In this document: positions 16,916-25,664 of the stretch, in pieces
Layout: each line of letters opens with the position of its first letter
How positions within the stretch are numbered: position 1 is the first letter of the stretch
Assembly (NCBI RefSeq): GCF_001746415.1
Contig: NZ_MEHJ01000001.1
Coordinates: forward strand, 3,059,001-3,123,000
Direction of reading: 5' to 3'
DNA: 64,000 nt
Source: Streptomyces agglomeratus
GTDB taxonomy: Bacteria; Actinomycetota; Actinomycetes; Streptomycetales; Streptomycetaceae
Translations under genes and position numbers: made by a program
Notes under the pieces: generated by a model
The model's input: the letters and a program-made list of their open reading frames with translations, nothing else
What the model was told of the DNA's origin: nothing
The model's database searches: none

Positions 16916-18397
16916 TCAGCCGATCACCAGGCTCAGGAGCGCCGCGACCGCGAATCCGGCCACCGACAGGACCGATTCCAGTACCGTCCAGGACTTCAGC
17001 GTGTCCCGCTCGGAGATGCCGAAGTACTTGGACACGATCCAGAATCCGCCGTCGTTGACGTGCGAGGCGAAGATCGAACCGGCCGAGATGGCCATGATGA
17101 CCAGCGCCAGGAACGCCTGCGAGTGGCCGCCGTTCTCGACGAGCGGCAGGACGATTCCGGCCGTGGTGACGATGGCGACCGTGGCCGAGCCCTGGGCGAC
17201 GCGCAGGACGAGCGAGATCAGGTACGCGAGGACGATGACCGGCAGGCCCACGTCGTTGAAGGTGTCGGAGAGGGCCTGGGCGACACCGCTCGCCTTGAGT
17301 ACGGCGCCGAAGACGCCGCCCGCGCCGACGACCAGCAGGATGTTGCCGACGGGCTTGAGCGACGAGGTCGACACCTGCTCCAGGGACTTGCGCGACCAGC
17401 CGCGCCTGATGCCGAGCAGGTAGTACGCCATCAGCAGCGCGATCGTCAGGGCGACGAAGGGGTTGCCGAAGAACTCGACGACCGAGCGGAGAGTGGAGGG
17501 GTCCAGTGCGATCGAGGAGAACGTCGCCGCCAGGATGAGGACCAGCGGCGTACCGATGATGGTCAGGACCGTGGCGAGCGAGACGGGCTGCTCCTGCGGG
17601 GTGCGGCCCGCGGCGGTCTGCTCGGCGACGACGGCGGCCCTGGCGTCCTCGGCGGCCTCGACCATGTCGTGCGGGACCTCGACGAAGACGCGCTTGCCGA
17701 TCCAGGCGGCGTACGCCCAGGCCGCGAGTACGGCGGGGATGCCGCAGACGACGCCCATGAGGATGACCCAGCCGAGCGACACGTGGAAGAGGCCGGCGGC
17801 GGCGACCGGGCCCGGGTGCGGGGGCAGGAACGCGTGGGTCATGGAGAGGCCGGCGAGCAGCGGCATGGCGTACAGCAGGATCGACTTGCCGGAGCGCTTG
17901 GCGGCGGCGTACACGATGGGCGCGAGGACGAAGATGCCGACGTCGAAGAAGACCGGTATGCCGAAGATGAGGCCGGTGAGGCCCATGGCGAGCGGGGCGC
18001 GCTTCTCGCCGAAGAGGCCGAGGAGGCGGGAGGACAACACCTCGGCTCCGCCGCTGACTTCGAGTATCGCGCCGAGCATCGTGCCGAGGCCGATGATGAT
18101 CGCGACGTGTCCGAGGATGCCGCCCATGCCGGATTCGATGACGGAGACGACGGCCGACTTCTGGACCGTGCCGAAGAGTTCGGTGACGGACAGGCCCGCG
18201 CCGAGGCCGACGACGATCGAGACGGCGAGGAGGGCGACGAAGGGCTGGATCCTGACCTTGATGATCAGGAGGAGGAGCAGGGCGATGCCGAGGGCCGCGA
18301 CGGTCAGCAGACCGGCCGTGCCGTCGATGAGGGTGAGGAGACCCCCGGTGTGGGGTGGGGTCTCCGCGGGAGCGGGGGCGGCTGCGAGCAGGGACAT
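16916..18397 (-). CDS. GntP-family permease (gluconate / D-serine type)
   Basis: 493-residue membrane protein with about 12-13 helices of the GntP family: the GIPVFFDVGIFVLAPI signature, HAFLPPHPGPVAAA, and a C-terminal HVNDGGFWIVSKYFG. Family members import gluconate and related sugar acids, and DsdX, also in this family, imports D-serine. Its place beside RidA, an IclR regulator, a KDG-type kinase and a D-amino-acid lyase fits either substrate, with D-serine favoured by the divergent genes. ATG at 18397 (MSLLAAAP) is chosen over one at 18442 because GAGG lies about 8 bases before it. It is 123 bases after ridA on the same strand. Confidence 0.9.
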   Translation of the reverse strand: MSLLAAAPAPAETPPHTGGLLTLIDGTAGLLTVAALGIALLLLLIIKVRIQPFVALLAVSIVVGLGAGLSVTELFGTVQKSAVVSVIESGMGGILGHVAIIIGLGTMLGAILEVSGGAEVLSSRLLGLFGEKRAPLAMGLTGLIFGIPVFFDVGIFVLAPIVYAAAKRSGKSILLYAMPLLAGLSMTHAFLPPHPGPVAAAGLFHVSLGWVILMGVVCGIPAVLAAWAYAAWIGKRVFVEVPHDMVEAAEDARAAVVAEQTAAGRTPQEQPVSLATVLTIIGTPLVLILAATFSSIALDPSTLRSVVEFFGNPFVALTIALLMAYYLLGIRRGWSRKSLEQVSTSSLKPVGNILLVVGAGGVFGAVLKASGVAQALSDTFNDVGLPVIVLAYLISLVLRVAQGSATVAIVTTAGIVLPLVENGGHSQAFLALVIMAISAGSIFASHVNDGGFWIVSKYFGISERDTLKSWTVLESVLSVAGFAVAALLSLVIG

Positions 18398-18520
18398 GAG
18401 GAGGACCTCGTAATTCCATGGGGCTTTCGGGGCAGGGGGCATCGCGGCACGGCGCCCGGGCGGTGGGCGCCGTGCCGTGACGGCGTACGGCGTGGGGGGT
18501 GGTGAGGGGGGTGACGGGCG

Positions 18521-18937
18521 TCAGCTCAGGACGGCGAGCGCGTCGATCTCGATGAGGAGTCCGGCCGGGAGGCCGACGTAGACGGTCGTACGGGCGGCCG
18601 GGGCCTCCTTGAGGCCCTGCTCCTCGAAGTACGCGTTGTAGATCTCGTTCATCTCGGCGAAGTGGCCGGTGTCGGTGAGGTAGACGCGCATCATCATGAC
18701 GTCGTCCCAGCTCGCGCCGCCCTGCTCCAGGATCGCCTTGACGTTGGCGAAGGTCTGGAGGGTCTGCTCGCGCAGGGTGGGACCGGCGGGGGTGGGCGCC
18801 TGGCCGGCGACGGCCGGCAGGAAGCCCACCTGTCCGGCCACCTGGAGGATGTTGCCCTTGCGCACGCCGTGGGAGAACTTGGCGGGCGGGGCGGTGTGGG
18901 TGGGCGGAGTGATGGCGGTCTTCTTGTCGTTGCTCAT
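18521..18937 (-). CDS. RidA family reactive enamine/imine deaminase
   Basis: 138-residue RidA/YjgF protein. It has the characteristic strands GNILQVAGQVGFLP and TLQTFANVKAILEQGGASWDDV, the MRVYLTD motif with its substrate-carboxylate Arg, and the C-terminal RTTVYVGLPAGLLIEIDALAV. RidA hydrolyses 2-aminoacrylate and related enamines released by PLP-dependent serine/threonine lyases, so its presence near such a lyase is functionally apt. Its ATG overlaps the iclR stop (ATGA), giving translational coupling. Confidence 0.9.
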   Translation of the reverse strand: MSNDKKTAITPPTHTAPPAKFSHGVRKGNILQVAGQVGFLPAVAGQAPTPAGPTLREQTLQTFANVKAILEQGGASWDDVMMMRVYLTDTGHFAEMNEIYNAYFEEQGLKEAPAARTTVYVGLPAGLLIEIDALAVLS

Positions 18938-19707
18938 GCGCTCGCTGCTTCCTTGGGGGGTGTGTTGCCCGAGTACTCCCTGCTGATGGCGTCGGCGGTG
19001 CGGCGCAGCAGCGGCAGGAGGGTGAGGAGTTCCTCGGCGGTGACGACGACGTTCGGCGCGGACACCGACATGGCGGCGACGACCCGGCCGTCCGCACCGC
19101 GGATGGGAGCCCCGATGCAGTTGATGGACTCCTCGTGGCCGCCGAGGTCGGTGGCCCAGCCCTGTTCGCGTACGAGCGCCAGTTCCTTGAGGAACGCGGC
19201 GGCGTTCGGCGTCGAACGGGACGTGTACGTGGGGTAGTCGAGCTTCTCCGCGATGGCGCGGCGCTCGGCTTCGGGGAGGTCGGCGAGCAGCAGTTTCGCC
19301 ACGGCGGCGACGGTGATCGCGACGGGCTTGCCGATGCGCGAGTACATGCGGACGGGGTAGCGGCTCTCGACCTTGTCGATGTAGAGGACCTCGACCTCGG
19401 TCTCCTCGTACACGGCGAGGTGGACGGTGTGCCCGCACTCGTTGTTGAGCGCGGCGAGGTGGGGGTGTGCGATCTCGCGTACGTCGAGGTTCTCGACGGC
19501 CTCCTGGGCGAGCGCGAAGAGGCGGGCCCCGAGGCGGTAGCGCTGGTCCTGCTGCCGGTAGACGAGGCCGTGCTCGTGGAGGGTGCGCAGGAGGCGCAGG
19601 GCGGTGGACTTGTGAACGCCGAGGCGTTCGGCGACCTGGCCGAGGTCGGCGGGTCCCTCGGCGAGGAGCGGCAGGATGCTCAGTGCGCGGTCGACGGTCT
19701 GGCTCAT
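18934..19707 (-). CDS. IclR-family transcriptional regulator
   Basis: 257-residue IclR-type regulator: winged helix-turn-helix (1-65; LGQVAERLGVHKSTALRLLRTLHEHGLV) and an effector-binding domain (80-250) with the conserved Cys in NCIGAPIRGADGRV and the strand VAAMSVSAPN. The opening MSQTVDRALSILPLLAE is typical. It overlaps both the kinase gene upstream and ridA downstream by four bases, so the three are co-translated. It very likely binds the inverted repeat in the divergent promoter region at 20944-20960 and responds to a substrate or intermediate of the pathway. Confidence 0.95.
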   Translation of the reverse strand: MSQTVDRALSILPLLAEGPADLGQVAERLGVHKSTALRLLRTLHEHGLVYRQQDQRYRLGARLFALAQEAVENLDVREIAHPHLAALNNECGHTVHLAVYEETEVEVLYIDKVESRYPVRMYSRIGKPVAITVAAVAKLLLADLPEAERRAIAEKLDYPTYTSRSTPNAAAFLKELALVREQGWATDLGGHEESINCIGAPIRGADGRVVAAMSVSAPNVVVTAEELLTLLPLLRRTADAISREYSGNTPPKEAASA

Positions 19708-20849
19708 GGGGTACGTACCTCCTGGTCGGCGGCGCCCTGTGCTGTCGCTGGTTCTGCCGGCTCGGTCGCTTCGGTCGCTCCGGTGGCTCCGGCCGCTCCG
19801 GCCGCTTCGGTCGCGTCGGTCTCTTCGGTCCAGCCGGGGCCGAGACGAAGTCTCCCCCAGGCTTCGGCGCCGAGGGCGGCGAGGCGGTCGGCGCGGGCGC
19901 GGGACGGCGGCGTGCCGAGGTCGCCCGGGACGGTGAGGGCGGCGGCCGCCATGAGGTGGCCGTGCCGGAGCCGGTCGCGTACGGGCAGACCGCGCAGGGT
20001 CGCGGAGAGGAACCCGGCGGCGAAGGCGTCTCCGGCCCCGACGGGGGCGACGACATCGACGCGGAGAGCGGGGACGGTGGTGACCGTGTCGGGCGCGCTG
20101 TCGCCGCCTGCCGCGGTACGGGTGAAGACCGTCGCGCCCGCCGAGCCCCGCTTGACGACCAGGACCTCCGGCTCCGGCAGCGTCCGGCGGATCGCGGCGG
20201 CGCCCCGGACGCCCCAGGCCGTCTCCGCCTCGTCCTCGCCGACGAAGACGAGGTCCGCGCCGCGCGCGAGGCCGAGCAGGGCCCGGGGGCCGTCGGCGTC
20301 GCGCCACAGGTGCGCGCGGTGGTTGACGTCGAAGGAGACGAGGGGGCGGCCGGGGCGGCGGGCGGTCAGCGTACGCATCAGGGCCAGGCAGTCGGCGGAC
20401 AGTGCGGCCGTGATCCCGGACAGGTGCAGTACGCGGCCCGCCGCCAGCTCGTCGAGCGGCATGTTCCGCGGTGACATCGCGGAGGCGGCCGATCCGGTGC
20501 GGTAGTAGACGACTTCGAAGCCGTCGGCGTCGCGGTCGTTCGCCGTGCGGAAGTAGACGCCGGTGGGGCGGTCGGGGTCGCGTTGGACGGCGGAGGTGTC
20601 CACGCCGTACGCGGCCACGGCCTCGACGAGGTGGTCCCCGAAGCCGTCGGCACCCACCCGGCCCACCCACCGCGCGCGGTGCCCGGCAGCGGCGAGGGCG
20701 CAGGCGACGTTGGACTCGGCGCCGCCGATGCCGCGGCCGAAGGAGGGTACGTCGGCGAGGCGGCCGGGACGGGAGGGAAGGAACGTCACCATGGACTCGC
20801 CGAGGCAGACCACCTCCACTGCTGCTGCTTCGTCCGCGTGCGCGGTCAC
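19704..20849 (-). CDS. PfkB-family sugar kinase (2-keto-3-deoxygluconate kinase type)
   Basis: 381-residue PfkB/ribokinase-family kinase. N-terminal LGESMVTFLPSRPG and GGAESNVACALAAAG fit KDG kinases; FDVNHRAHLW and GEDEAE are also typical of that group, and the catalytic Asp lies in the PVGAGDAFAAGFLS signature. A C-terminal tail of about 50 residues rich in Thr/Glu/Ala repeats (TEAAGAAGATGATEATEPAE) is extra. GTG at 20849 has GAGGAG 8 bases upstream. First gene of the leftward operon. Its link with D-amino-acid genes is not obvious; it may serve sugar acids imported by the GntP permease. Confidence 0.85.
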   Translation of the reverse strand: MTAHADEAAAVEVVCLGESMVTFLPSRPGRLADVPSFGRGIGGAESNVACALAAAGHRARWVGRVGADGFGDHLVEAVAAYGVDTSAVQRDPDRPTGVYFRTANDRDADGFEVVYYRTGSAASAMSPRNMPLDELAAGRVLHLSGITAALSADCLALMRTLTARRPGRPLVSFDVNHRAHLWRDADGPRALLGLARGADLVFVGEDEAETAWGVRGAAAIRRTLPEPEVLVVKRGSAGATVFTRTAAGGDSAPDTVTTVPALRVDVVAPVGAGDAFAAGFLSATLRGLPVRDRLRHGHLMAAAALTVPGDLGTPPSRARADRLAALGAEAWGRLRLGPGWTEETDATEAAGAAGATGATEATEPAEPATAQGAADQEVRTP

Positions 20850-20943
20850 GATCGGGCTCCTCACCGCTGACTCACCACTGACACACCATTGACCCTGCGT
20901 CGGCTCGGATGTTAGACAGCGTCCAGCGATATGCGCAATGGTC

Positions 20944-20960
20944 GTTGCACATGCTGCAAC
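20944..20960. promoter_or_regulatory. putative IclR operator between divergent operons
   Basis: Perfect inverted repeat GTTGCA-CATGC-TGCAAC, with a further related GCGCAA-type half-site just upstream (20934-20939). It sits 21 bases before the ATG of the PLP lyase and about 95 bases from the kinase start, in a position to control both directions. IclR-family operators are commonly short palindromes of this form. Assignment to the adjacent regulator is inference. Confidence 0.65.
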
Positions 20961-20981
20961 ACGACGTATCAGGAGGCTCCC

Positions 20982-22262
20982 ATGGCCGTAGGCAACCCGG
21001 TCGGCCGACTCGCCGACGAGCGTGTGGACCACCGCTTCAAGGCGCTCCCGCCGGACGCCGAGGGGCTGACGGTCGGGGAACTCGCCGCCGAGCGCCGCAA
21101 CCTCTTCACGGACGGCTTCACCACCCCCGTGCTCGCGCTCTCCGCCGAGTCGGTGGAGCACAACCTCGCCCTCCTGGAGACGTACGCCGAGCGGCACGGC
21201 CTCGCGTTCGCGCCGCACGGCAAGACCTCGATGGCGCCGCAGCTCTTCGAGCGCCAACTGGAGCACGGGGCGTGGGGCATCACCGCCGCCGTCCCGCACC
21301 AGGCGCGCGTGTACCGGGCGTACGGCATCCGGCGGATCTTCCTCGCCAACGAGGTCGTCGACGCGCCGGCGCTGCGCTGGCTGGCCGCCGAACTGGACGC
21401 CGACCCCGACTTCCGGTGCATCTGTTACGTCGACTCCGTACGCGGTGTGCAGCTGATGGACGAGGCGCTGCGGGCCGCCTCGGCCTCGCGCCCGCTGGAC
21501 GTGGTCGTCGAACTCGGCGCCGGTGAGGGGGCCCGTACCGGCGCCCGGACGCCGGCCGACTGCGCGGCGGTCGCCGACGCGGTGGCGGCCACCGCGACCC
21601 TGCGTCTGGTGGGTGTGGCCGGGTACGAGGGCGAGGTCCCGCAGGCGGACGGCGACAAGGTCCGCGCGTGGCTGCGCGAACTGGTCGCGCTGGCGACGGA
21701 CTTCGACAAGGCGGGCCGGTTCGACGGCGGTTCGGACGTGGTGGTCAGCGCGGGTGGCAGCGCGTGGTTCGACACGGTGGCCGAGGTGTTCGCGGAGATC
21801 CCCGAGCTCTCGCTCCCGGTGCTCAAGCTGCTCAGGTCGGGGGCGTACGTCTCGCACGACGACAACCACTACAGCCGGCTCACCCCCTTCAACCGGGTTC
21901 CCGAGGAGGGCGCGCTCCGGCCCGCGTTCCGCCTCTGGGCGCAGGTCGTCTCCCGGCCCACCCCGGAGCAGGCGTTCGTCAACGCCGGCAAGCGCGACGC
22001 GGCGTACGACCTGCACCTGCCGGAGGCGCTGGCGGTACGGGACGCCCGTACGGGCGAGGTGCGCCCGGCGACCGGGATCACGGTCACCGGGCTGTCCGAC
22101 CAGCACGGCTGGCTGCGTACGGACCCGGAGGCGGAGCTGGAGGTGGGCGACTGGGTGGGTCTGGGGCTGTCCCACCCCTGCACGTCCTTCGACAAGTGGC
22201 AGCTGATCCCGCTGGTCGAGGCGGACGGCACGGTCACGGACTACATCCGCACGTTCTTCTAG
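20982..22262 (+). CDS. D-serine/D-threonine-type PLP lyase (DSD1/D-threonine aldolase family)
   Basis: 426-residue fold-type III PLP enzyme. The alanine-racemase-like barrel starts with TTPVLALSAESVEHN, and the PLP lysine is K81 in APHGKTSMAP. C-terminal beta domain has the zinc pair H398-x-C400 in GLSHPCTSFDKW, the same H-x-C arrangement as D-serine dehydratase (DSD1). It is therefore expected to deaminate a D-hydroxy-amino acid, via an enamine that RidA would clear, or to act as a related D-amino-acid deaminase. ATG at 20982 has a perfect AGGAGG 5 bases upstream. It is 61 bases before the D-aminoacylase gene in a likely operon. Confidence 0.85.
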   Translation: MAVGNPVGRLADERVDHRFKALPPDAEGLTVGELAAERRNLFTDGFTTPVLALSAESVEHNLALLETYAERHGLAFAPHGKTSMAPQLFERQLEHGAWGITAAVPHQARVYRAYGIRRIFLANEVVDAPALRWLAAELDADPDFRCICYVDSVRGVQLMDEALRAASASRPLDVVVELGAGEGARTGARTPADCAAVADAVAATATLRLVGVAGYEGEVPQADGDKVRAWLRELVALATDFDKAGRFDGGSDVVVSAGGSAWFDTVAEVFAEIPELSLPVLKLLRSGAYVSHDDNHYSRLTPFNRVPEEGALRPAFRLWAQVVSRPTPEQAFVNAGKRDAAYDLHLPEALAVRDARTGEVRPATGITVTGLSDQHGWLRTDPEAELEVGDWVGLGLSHPCTSFDKWQLIPLVEADGTVTDYIRTFF

Positions 22263-22323
22263 CCCCGGAAGGGGCGGGGCCCGACACCGACCCAGCAGCC
22301 ACGCAGAGAGGCAAGCGACAGCC

Positions 22324-23934
22324 ATGGACCTCGTCATCCGTGACGTACGCGTCATAGACGGCACCGGCGGTGCCTCCTACCGCGCCGACGTCGGCCTGCA
22401 CAGTGGGCGCATCGCCGAGATCCGCCGGGAGGGCGACGGCGGCCCGCGCCCCACCGGCCGCCGGACGCTGCACGCGCACGGCCTCGCCCTCTCCCCCGGC
22501 TTCATCGACATGCACGCCCACAGCGACCTCGCGCTCCTGCGCGACCCCGACCACAGCGCCAAGGCCGCCCAGGGCGTGACCCTGGAAGTCCTGGGCCAGG
22601 ACGGGCTGTCGTACGCGCCGGTCGACGACCGCACCCTCACCGAGGTCCGCAGGGCGATCACCGGGTGGAACGGCGGCGCGCCGGGGGACACGACCGTCGA
22701 CTTCGACTGGCGGACCGTCGGTGAGTACCTCGACCGCCTCGACCGCCAGGGCATCGCCGTCAACGCCGCGTACCTCGTCCCGCAGGGCACCGTCCGCATG
22801 TACGCGGCCGGCTGGGACGACCGCCCGGCGACCCCCGCCGAACTCACCCGCATGAAGCAGCTCGTCGCCGAGGGCATGGAGCAGGGCGCCGTCGGCATGT
22901 CGTCGGGCCTGACCTATACCCCCGGCATGTACGCCGACGACGCCGAACTCACCGAGCTCTGCCGCGTGGTGGCGGGCTACGGCGGTTACTACTGCCCGCA
23001 CCACCGCTCGTACGGTGCCGGAGCCCTCGCGGCGTACGAGGAGATGGTGACCCTCACCCGCAACGCCGGCTGCGCGCTCCACCTCGCCCACGCCACCATG
23101 AACTTCGGCGTCAACCGGGGCAAGGCGCCCGATCTCCTCGCCCTCCTCGACAAGGCGCTCGACGACGGCGCGGACATCTCCCTCGACACGTACCCCTACA
23201 CACCCGGCTGCACGACGCTCGTCGCGATGCTGCCGAGCTGGGCGGGCGAGGGCGGCCCGGAGGCGACCCTCGCCCGCCTGAGGGACGACGAGAGTGCCGA
23301 GAGGATCCGGCACCACATGGAGGTCGTCGGTGCGGACGGCTGCCACGGCGTTCCCATCGAGTGGGACACGATCGAGATCTCGGGCGTCGGCGACCCCGGT
23401 CTGGCGGACTGCGTGGGCAGGACGATCGCCGAGTCCGCCGCACAGCGCGGCGAGGCCCCCTGGGCCACGGCGCGCCGCCTGCTGATCGACGACGGCCTGG
23501 GGTCGACGATCCTTCAGCACGTCGGACACGAGGAGAACGTCCGCGCGATCATGCGCCACCGCGTCCACACCGGTGGCAGCGACGGCATCCTCCAGGGCGA
23601 CAAGCCGCATCCGCGCGCGTACGGCACCTTCCCCCACTACCTGGGTCACTACGCCCGCGACCTGGGAGTCCTCTCGCTGGAGGAGTGCGTCGCGCACCTC
23701 ACCTCGCGTCCGGCGGCGCGGCTGCGGCTGCCCGACCGGGGGCTCGTACGGGAGGGTTACCGCGCGGACCTCGTCCTCTTCGACCCCGGCACGGTCGCGG
23801 CGGGCTCCACGTTCGAGGCCCCGCGCACCCTGCCGGTGGGCATCCCGCACGTCCTGATCGACGGCCGGTTCGTGATCGAGGACGGCAGGCGGACGGACGT
23901 CCTCGCGGGCCGGTCGGTCCGCCGTACGGCCTGA
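22324..23934 (+). CDS. N-acyl-D-amino-acid deacylase (amidohydrolase family)
   Basis: 536-residue amidohydrolase of the D-aminoacylase group. The metal motif is GFIDMHAHSDLALL (about 60-73), followed by the conserved QGVTLEVLGQDG, MSSGLTYTPGMYA, a carboxylate/His-rich strand ALHLAHATMNF, and a catalytic-Asp-type strand HTGGSDGILQGDKPHPRAYGTFPHYLG. C-terminal strands (IREGYRADLVLFDPGTV-type) complete the small domain. It frees D-amino acids from N-acyl forms, for example those from peptide or cell-wall turnover, which the upstream lyase could then degrade. ATG at 22324 is preceded by a purine-rich AGAGAGGCAAG. Confidence 0.9.
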   Translation: MDLVIRDVRVIDGTGGASYRADVGLHSGRIAEIRREGDGGPRPTGRRTLHAHGLALSPGFIDMHAHSDLALLRDPDHSAKAAQGVTLEVLGQDGLSYAPVDDRTLTEVRRAITGWNGGAPGDTTVDFDWRTVGEYLDRLDRQGIAVNAAYLVPQGTVRMYAAGWDDRPATPAELTRMKQLVAEGMEQGAVGMSSGLTYTPGMYADDAELTELCRVVAGYGGYYCPHHRSYGAGALAAYEEMVTLTRNAGCALHLAHATMNFGVNRGKAPDLLALLDKALDDGADISLDTYPYTPGCTTLVAMLPSWAGEGGPEATLARLRDDESAERIRHHMEVVGADGCHGVPIEWDTIEISGVGDPGLADCVGRTIAESAAQRGEAPWATARRLLIDDGLGSTILQHVGHEENVRAIMRHRVHTGGSDGILQGDKPHPRAYGTFPHYLGHYARDLGVLSLEECVAHLTSRPAARLRLPDRGLVREGYRADLVLFDPGTVAAGSTFEAPRTLPVGIPHVLIDGRFVIEDGRRTDVLAGRSVRRTA

Positions 23935-24021
23935 CCCGCACGTCGGCCGGCGCGTCGCGGCCGGAGCCGTGACCCGCACGCACGCGGTGAGCGGCCCCGC
24001 CGGGAGAGAAGGCGGGACCGG

Positions 24022-25602
24022 CTACCCCGACGTGGAGGCGGTCTTCTGCGTCCTGGCCGGCGGCAGGTCCGCCGGGGCGGAGGGGCGACGCGCGGAGGGG
24101 ATCACCGACCGTTCCGTACTCCCGGCCGCCACGGCTGCGCGGCGCTGACGGTCCTCGCCGCGCAGCAGCACCGCGCCCAGCACGCACACGGCGCCCGCCA
24201 TGGCGAAGCCGTACCCCGGGGTGCTGCCGTTGGGGTGGGTCTCGTAGACCAGCGCGGCGGACAGCACCGCGAGGACGCGGCCGAGCCTGCCGTTCCACGC
24301 GGTGGCGGAGATCGCCGCCATGCCCCACAGGAGGTACCACGGCTGCACCATCGGCGAGAGGACGACCAGCGCCAGCAGAGCCGCACCGAGGCCGTGGACC
24401 GGGTGCAGCGGCGCGTGCGGACGTGCGTGCGGGGGCCGGCCGCCCCGCCAGGGCCGCACGGTGCGGAAGGTCGCCAGGGCCGCGTAACCGATCACGGCGA
24501 GCGCCAGGACCAGGCCGGCCAACTGGAACGCCCGTTTGACGGGCTGCGGGTCCCAGCCGAACAGCAGCCGCGTCAGTTCGCCGACCCCCAGGCCGATGTC
24601 GCTGGAGAGGGAGAGGGCCGTGTGGATCGACCCGGCCACGCTCTGCGTCCGCAGCCACCCGAAGCCCGTACCGCTGAGCAGCGTGGTGACCACCGCGACC
24701 GCCCCGGCCACCAGAGCGGGAACGGCGAACGCCTTGACGACGCGCCACGCGAGCGGCCCGGAGGTCCGGCGTACGACGATCGCGCCGATGAAGAGGAGAG
24801 CGACGGCGGCCGGTGACTTGACCATCATCGCCAGCGCGACGACCGCGCTGCCGAGGACCCAGCGGCCGCGCAGCGCGCACACCACGCCCGCCAGCATGAT
24901 GCCGATCATCAGGCCGTCGTTGTGCATGCCGCCGACGACGTGGACCAGCAGCAGCGGGTTGAGGGCTCCCAGCCACAGCGCGCCGGTCTCGCTCGCGCCG
25001 CACGCGCGGGCGATGCGCAGGGTCGACCAGACGATGAGGGCGAGTGCCGCGAGGGCGACGATCCGCATGCCGAGCACGGCCGGGACGATCCGGCCGTCCG
25101 TGGCGAGCACGACCCACTTGGCCAGGACGAGGAAGACGGGACCGTACGGGGCCGGGGTGTCGGTCCAGTGCGCGCCGCTGCTGGCGGCGGCGTCGGCGCC
25201 CAGCTCGTCCGGGCCGAGGACCGAGGGGCCGGACGTGTAGACGTCGTGGCCTTCGACGACCATCGCCCCTTGGGCTATGTAGCTGTAGACGTCGGCGCTG
25301 TGGAGCGGCGGGGCCAGTACGAGCGGCGCCGCCCACCAGACGAGCGTCACCAGCGTTCCGCGCACCCCGCCCGCCGCACCCCGGGCGACCAGTCGCCCGT
25401 ACCGCCACCAGGACACGACCAGGAGCGTCAGGCCGAGGTACGCCAGGACGGCGGCGGCGACCGTCGTCACGGAACCGTGGGGGACCCATATCCCCCACGG
25501 GTCGCGCGCCGGCAGCCGGCCGGCGGCCGTGCCGCCCACGGCTGCCGCGAGCGATCCGACGGCTCCCAGCCGGCGGTACCCGACAGCACTCAGCGTCCCC
25601 AT
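24022..25602 (-). CDS. MptB-like polyprenol-phosphomannose alpha-1,6-mannosyltransferase
   Basis: 526-residue polytopic GT-C glycosyltransferase (about 12-13 helices) resembling MptA/MptB, which extend alpha-1,6-mannan on lipoglycans using polyprenyl-phosphomannose on the outer face of the membrane. Features: the DVYSYIAQGAMVVEGHDVY loop with the acidic residue of GT-C enzymes, WTDTPAPYGPVFLVLAKWV, the loop NPLLLVHVVGGMHNDGLMIG and a C-terminal LSPMVQPWYLLWG. A cytoplasmic Arg/Pro/Ala tail of about 45 residues follows the last helix. ATG at 25602. Monocistronic. Substrate is inferred from the family. Confidence 0.8.
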   Translation of the reverse strand: MGTLSAVGYRRLGAVGSLAAAVGGTAAGRLPARDPWGIWVPHGSVTTVAAAVLAYLGLTLLVVSWWRYGRLVARGAAGGVRGTLVTLVWWAAPLVLAPPLHSADVYSYIAQGAMVVEGHDVYTSGPSVLGPDELGADAAASSGAHWTDTPAPYGPVFLVLAKWVVLATDGRIVPAVLGMRIVALAALALIVWSTLRIARACGASETGALWLGALNPLLLVHVVGGMHNDGLMIGIMLAGVVCALRGRWVLGSAVVALAMMVKSPAAVALLFIGAIVVRRTSGPLAWRVVKAFAVPALVAGAVAVVTTLLSGTGFGWLRTQSVAGSIHTALSLSSDIGLGVGELTRLLFGWDPQPVKRAFQLAGLVLALAVIGYAALATFRTVRPWRGGRPPHARPHAPLHPVHGLGAALLALVVLSPMVQPWYLLWGMAAISATAWNGRLGRVLAVLSAALVYETHPNGSTPGYGFAMAGAVCVLGAVLLRGEDRQRRAAVAAGSTERSVIPSARRPSAPADLPPARTQKTASTSG

Positions 25603-25664
25603 GACCGTTCAACTTATCCGAGCCGTCCGGCCGGCCGGGCGCCGCACCGGACCGCCACGGGCGC

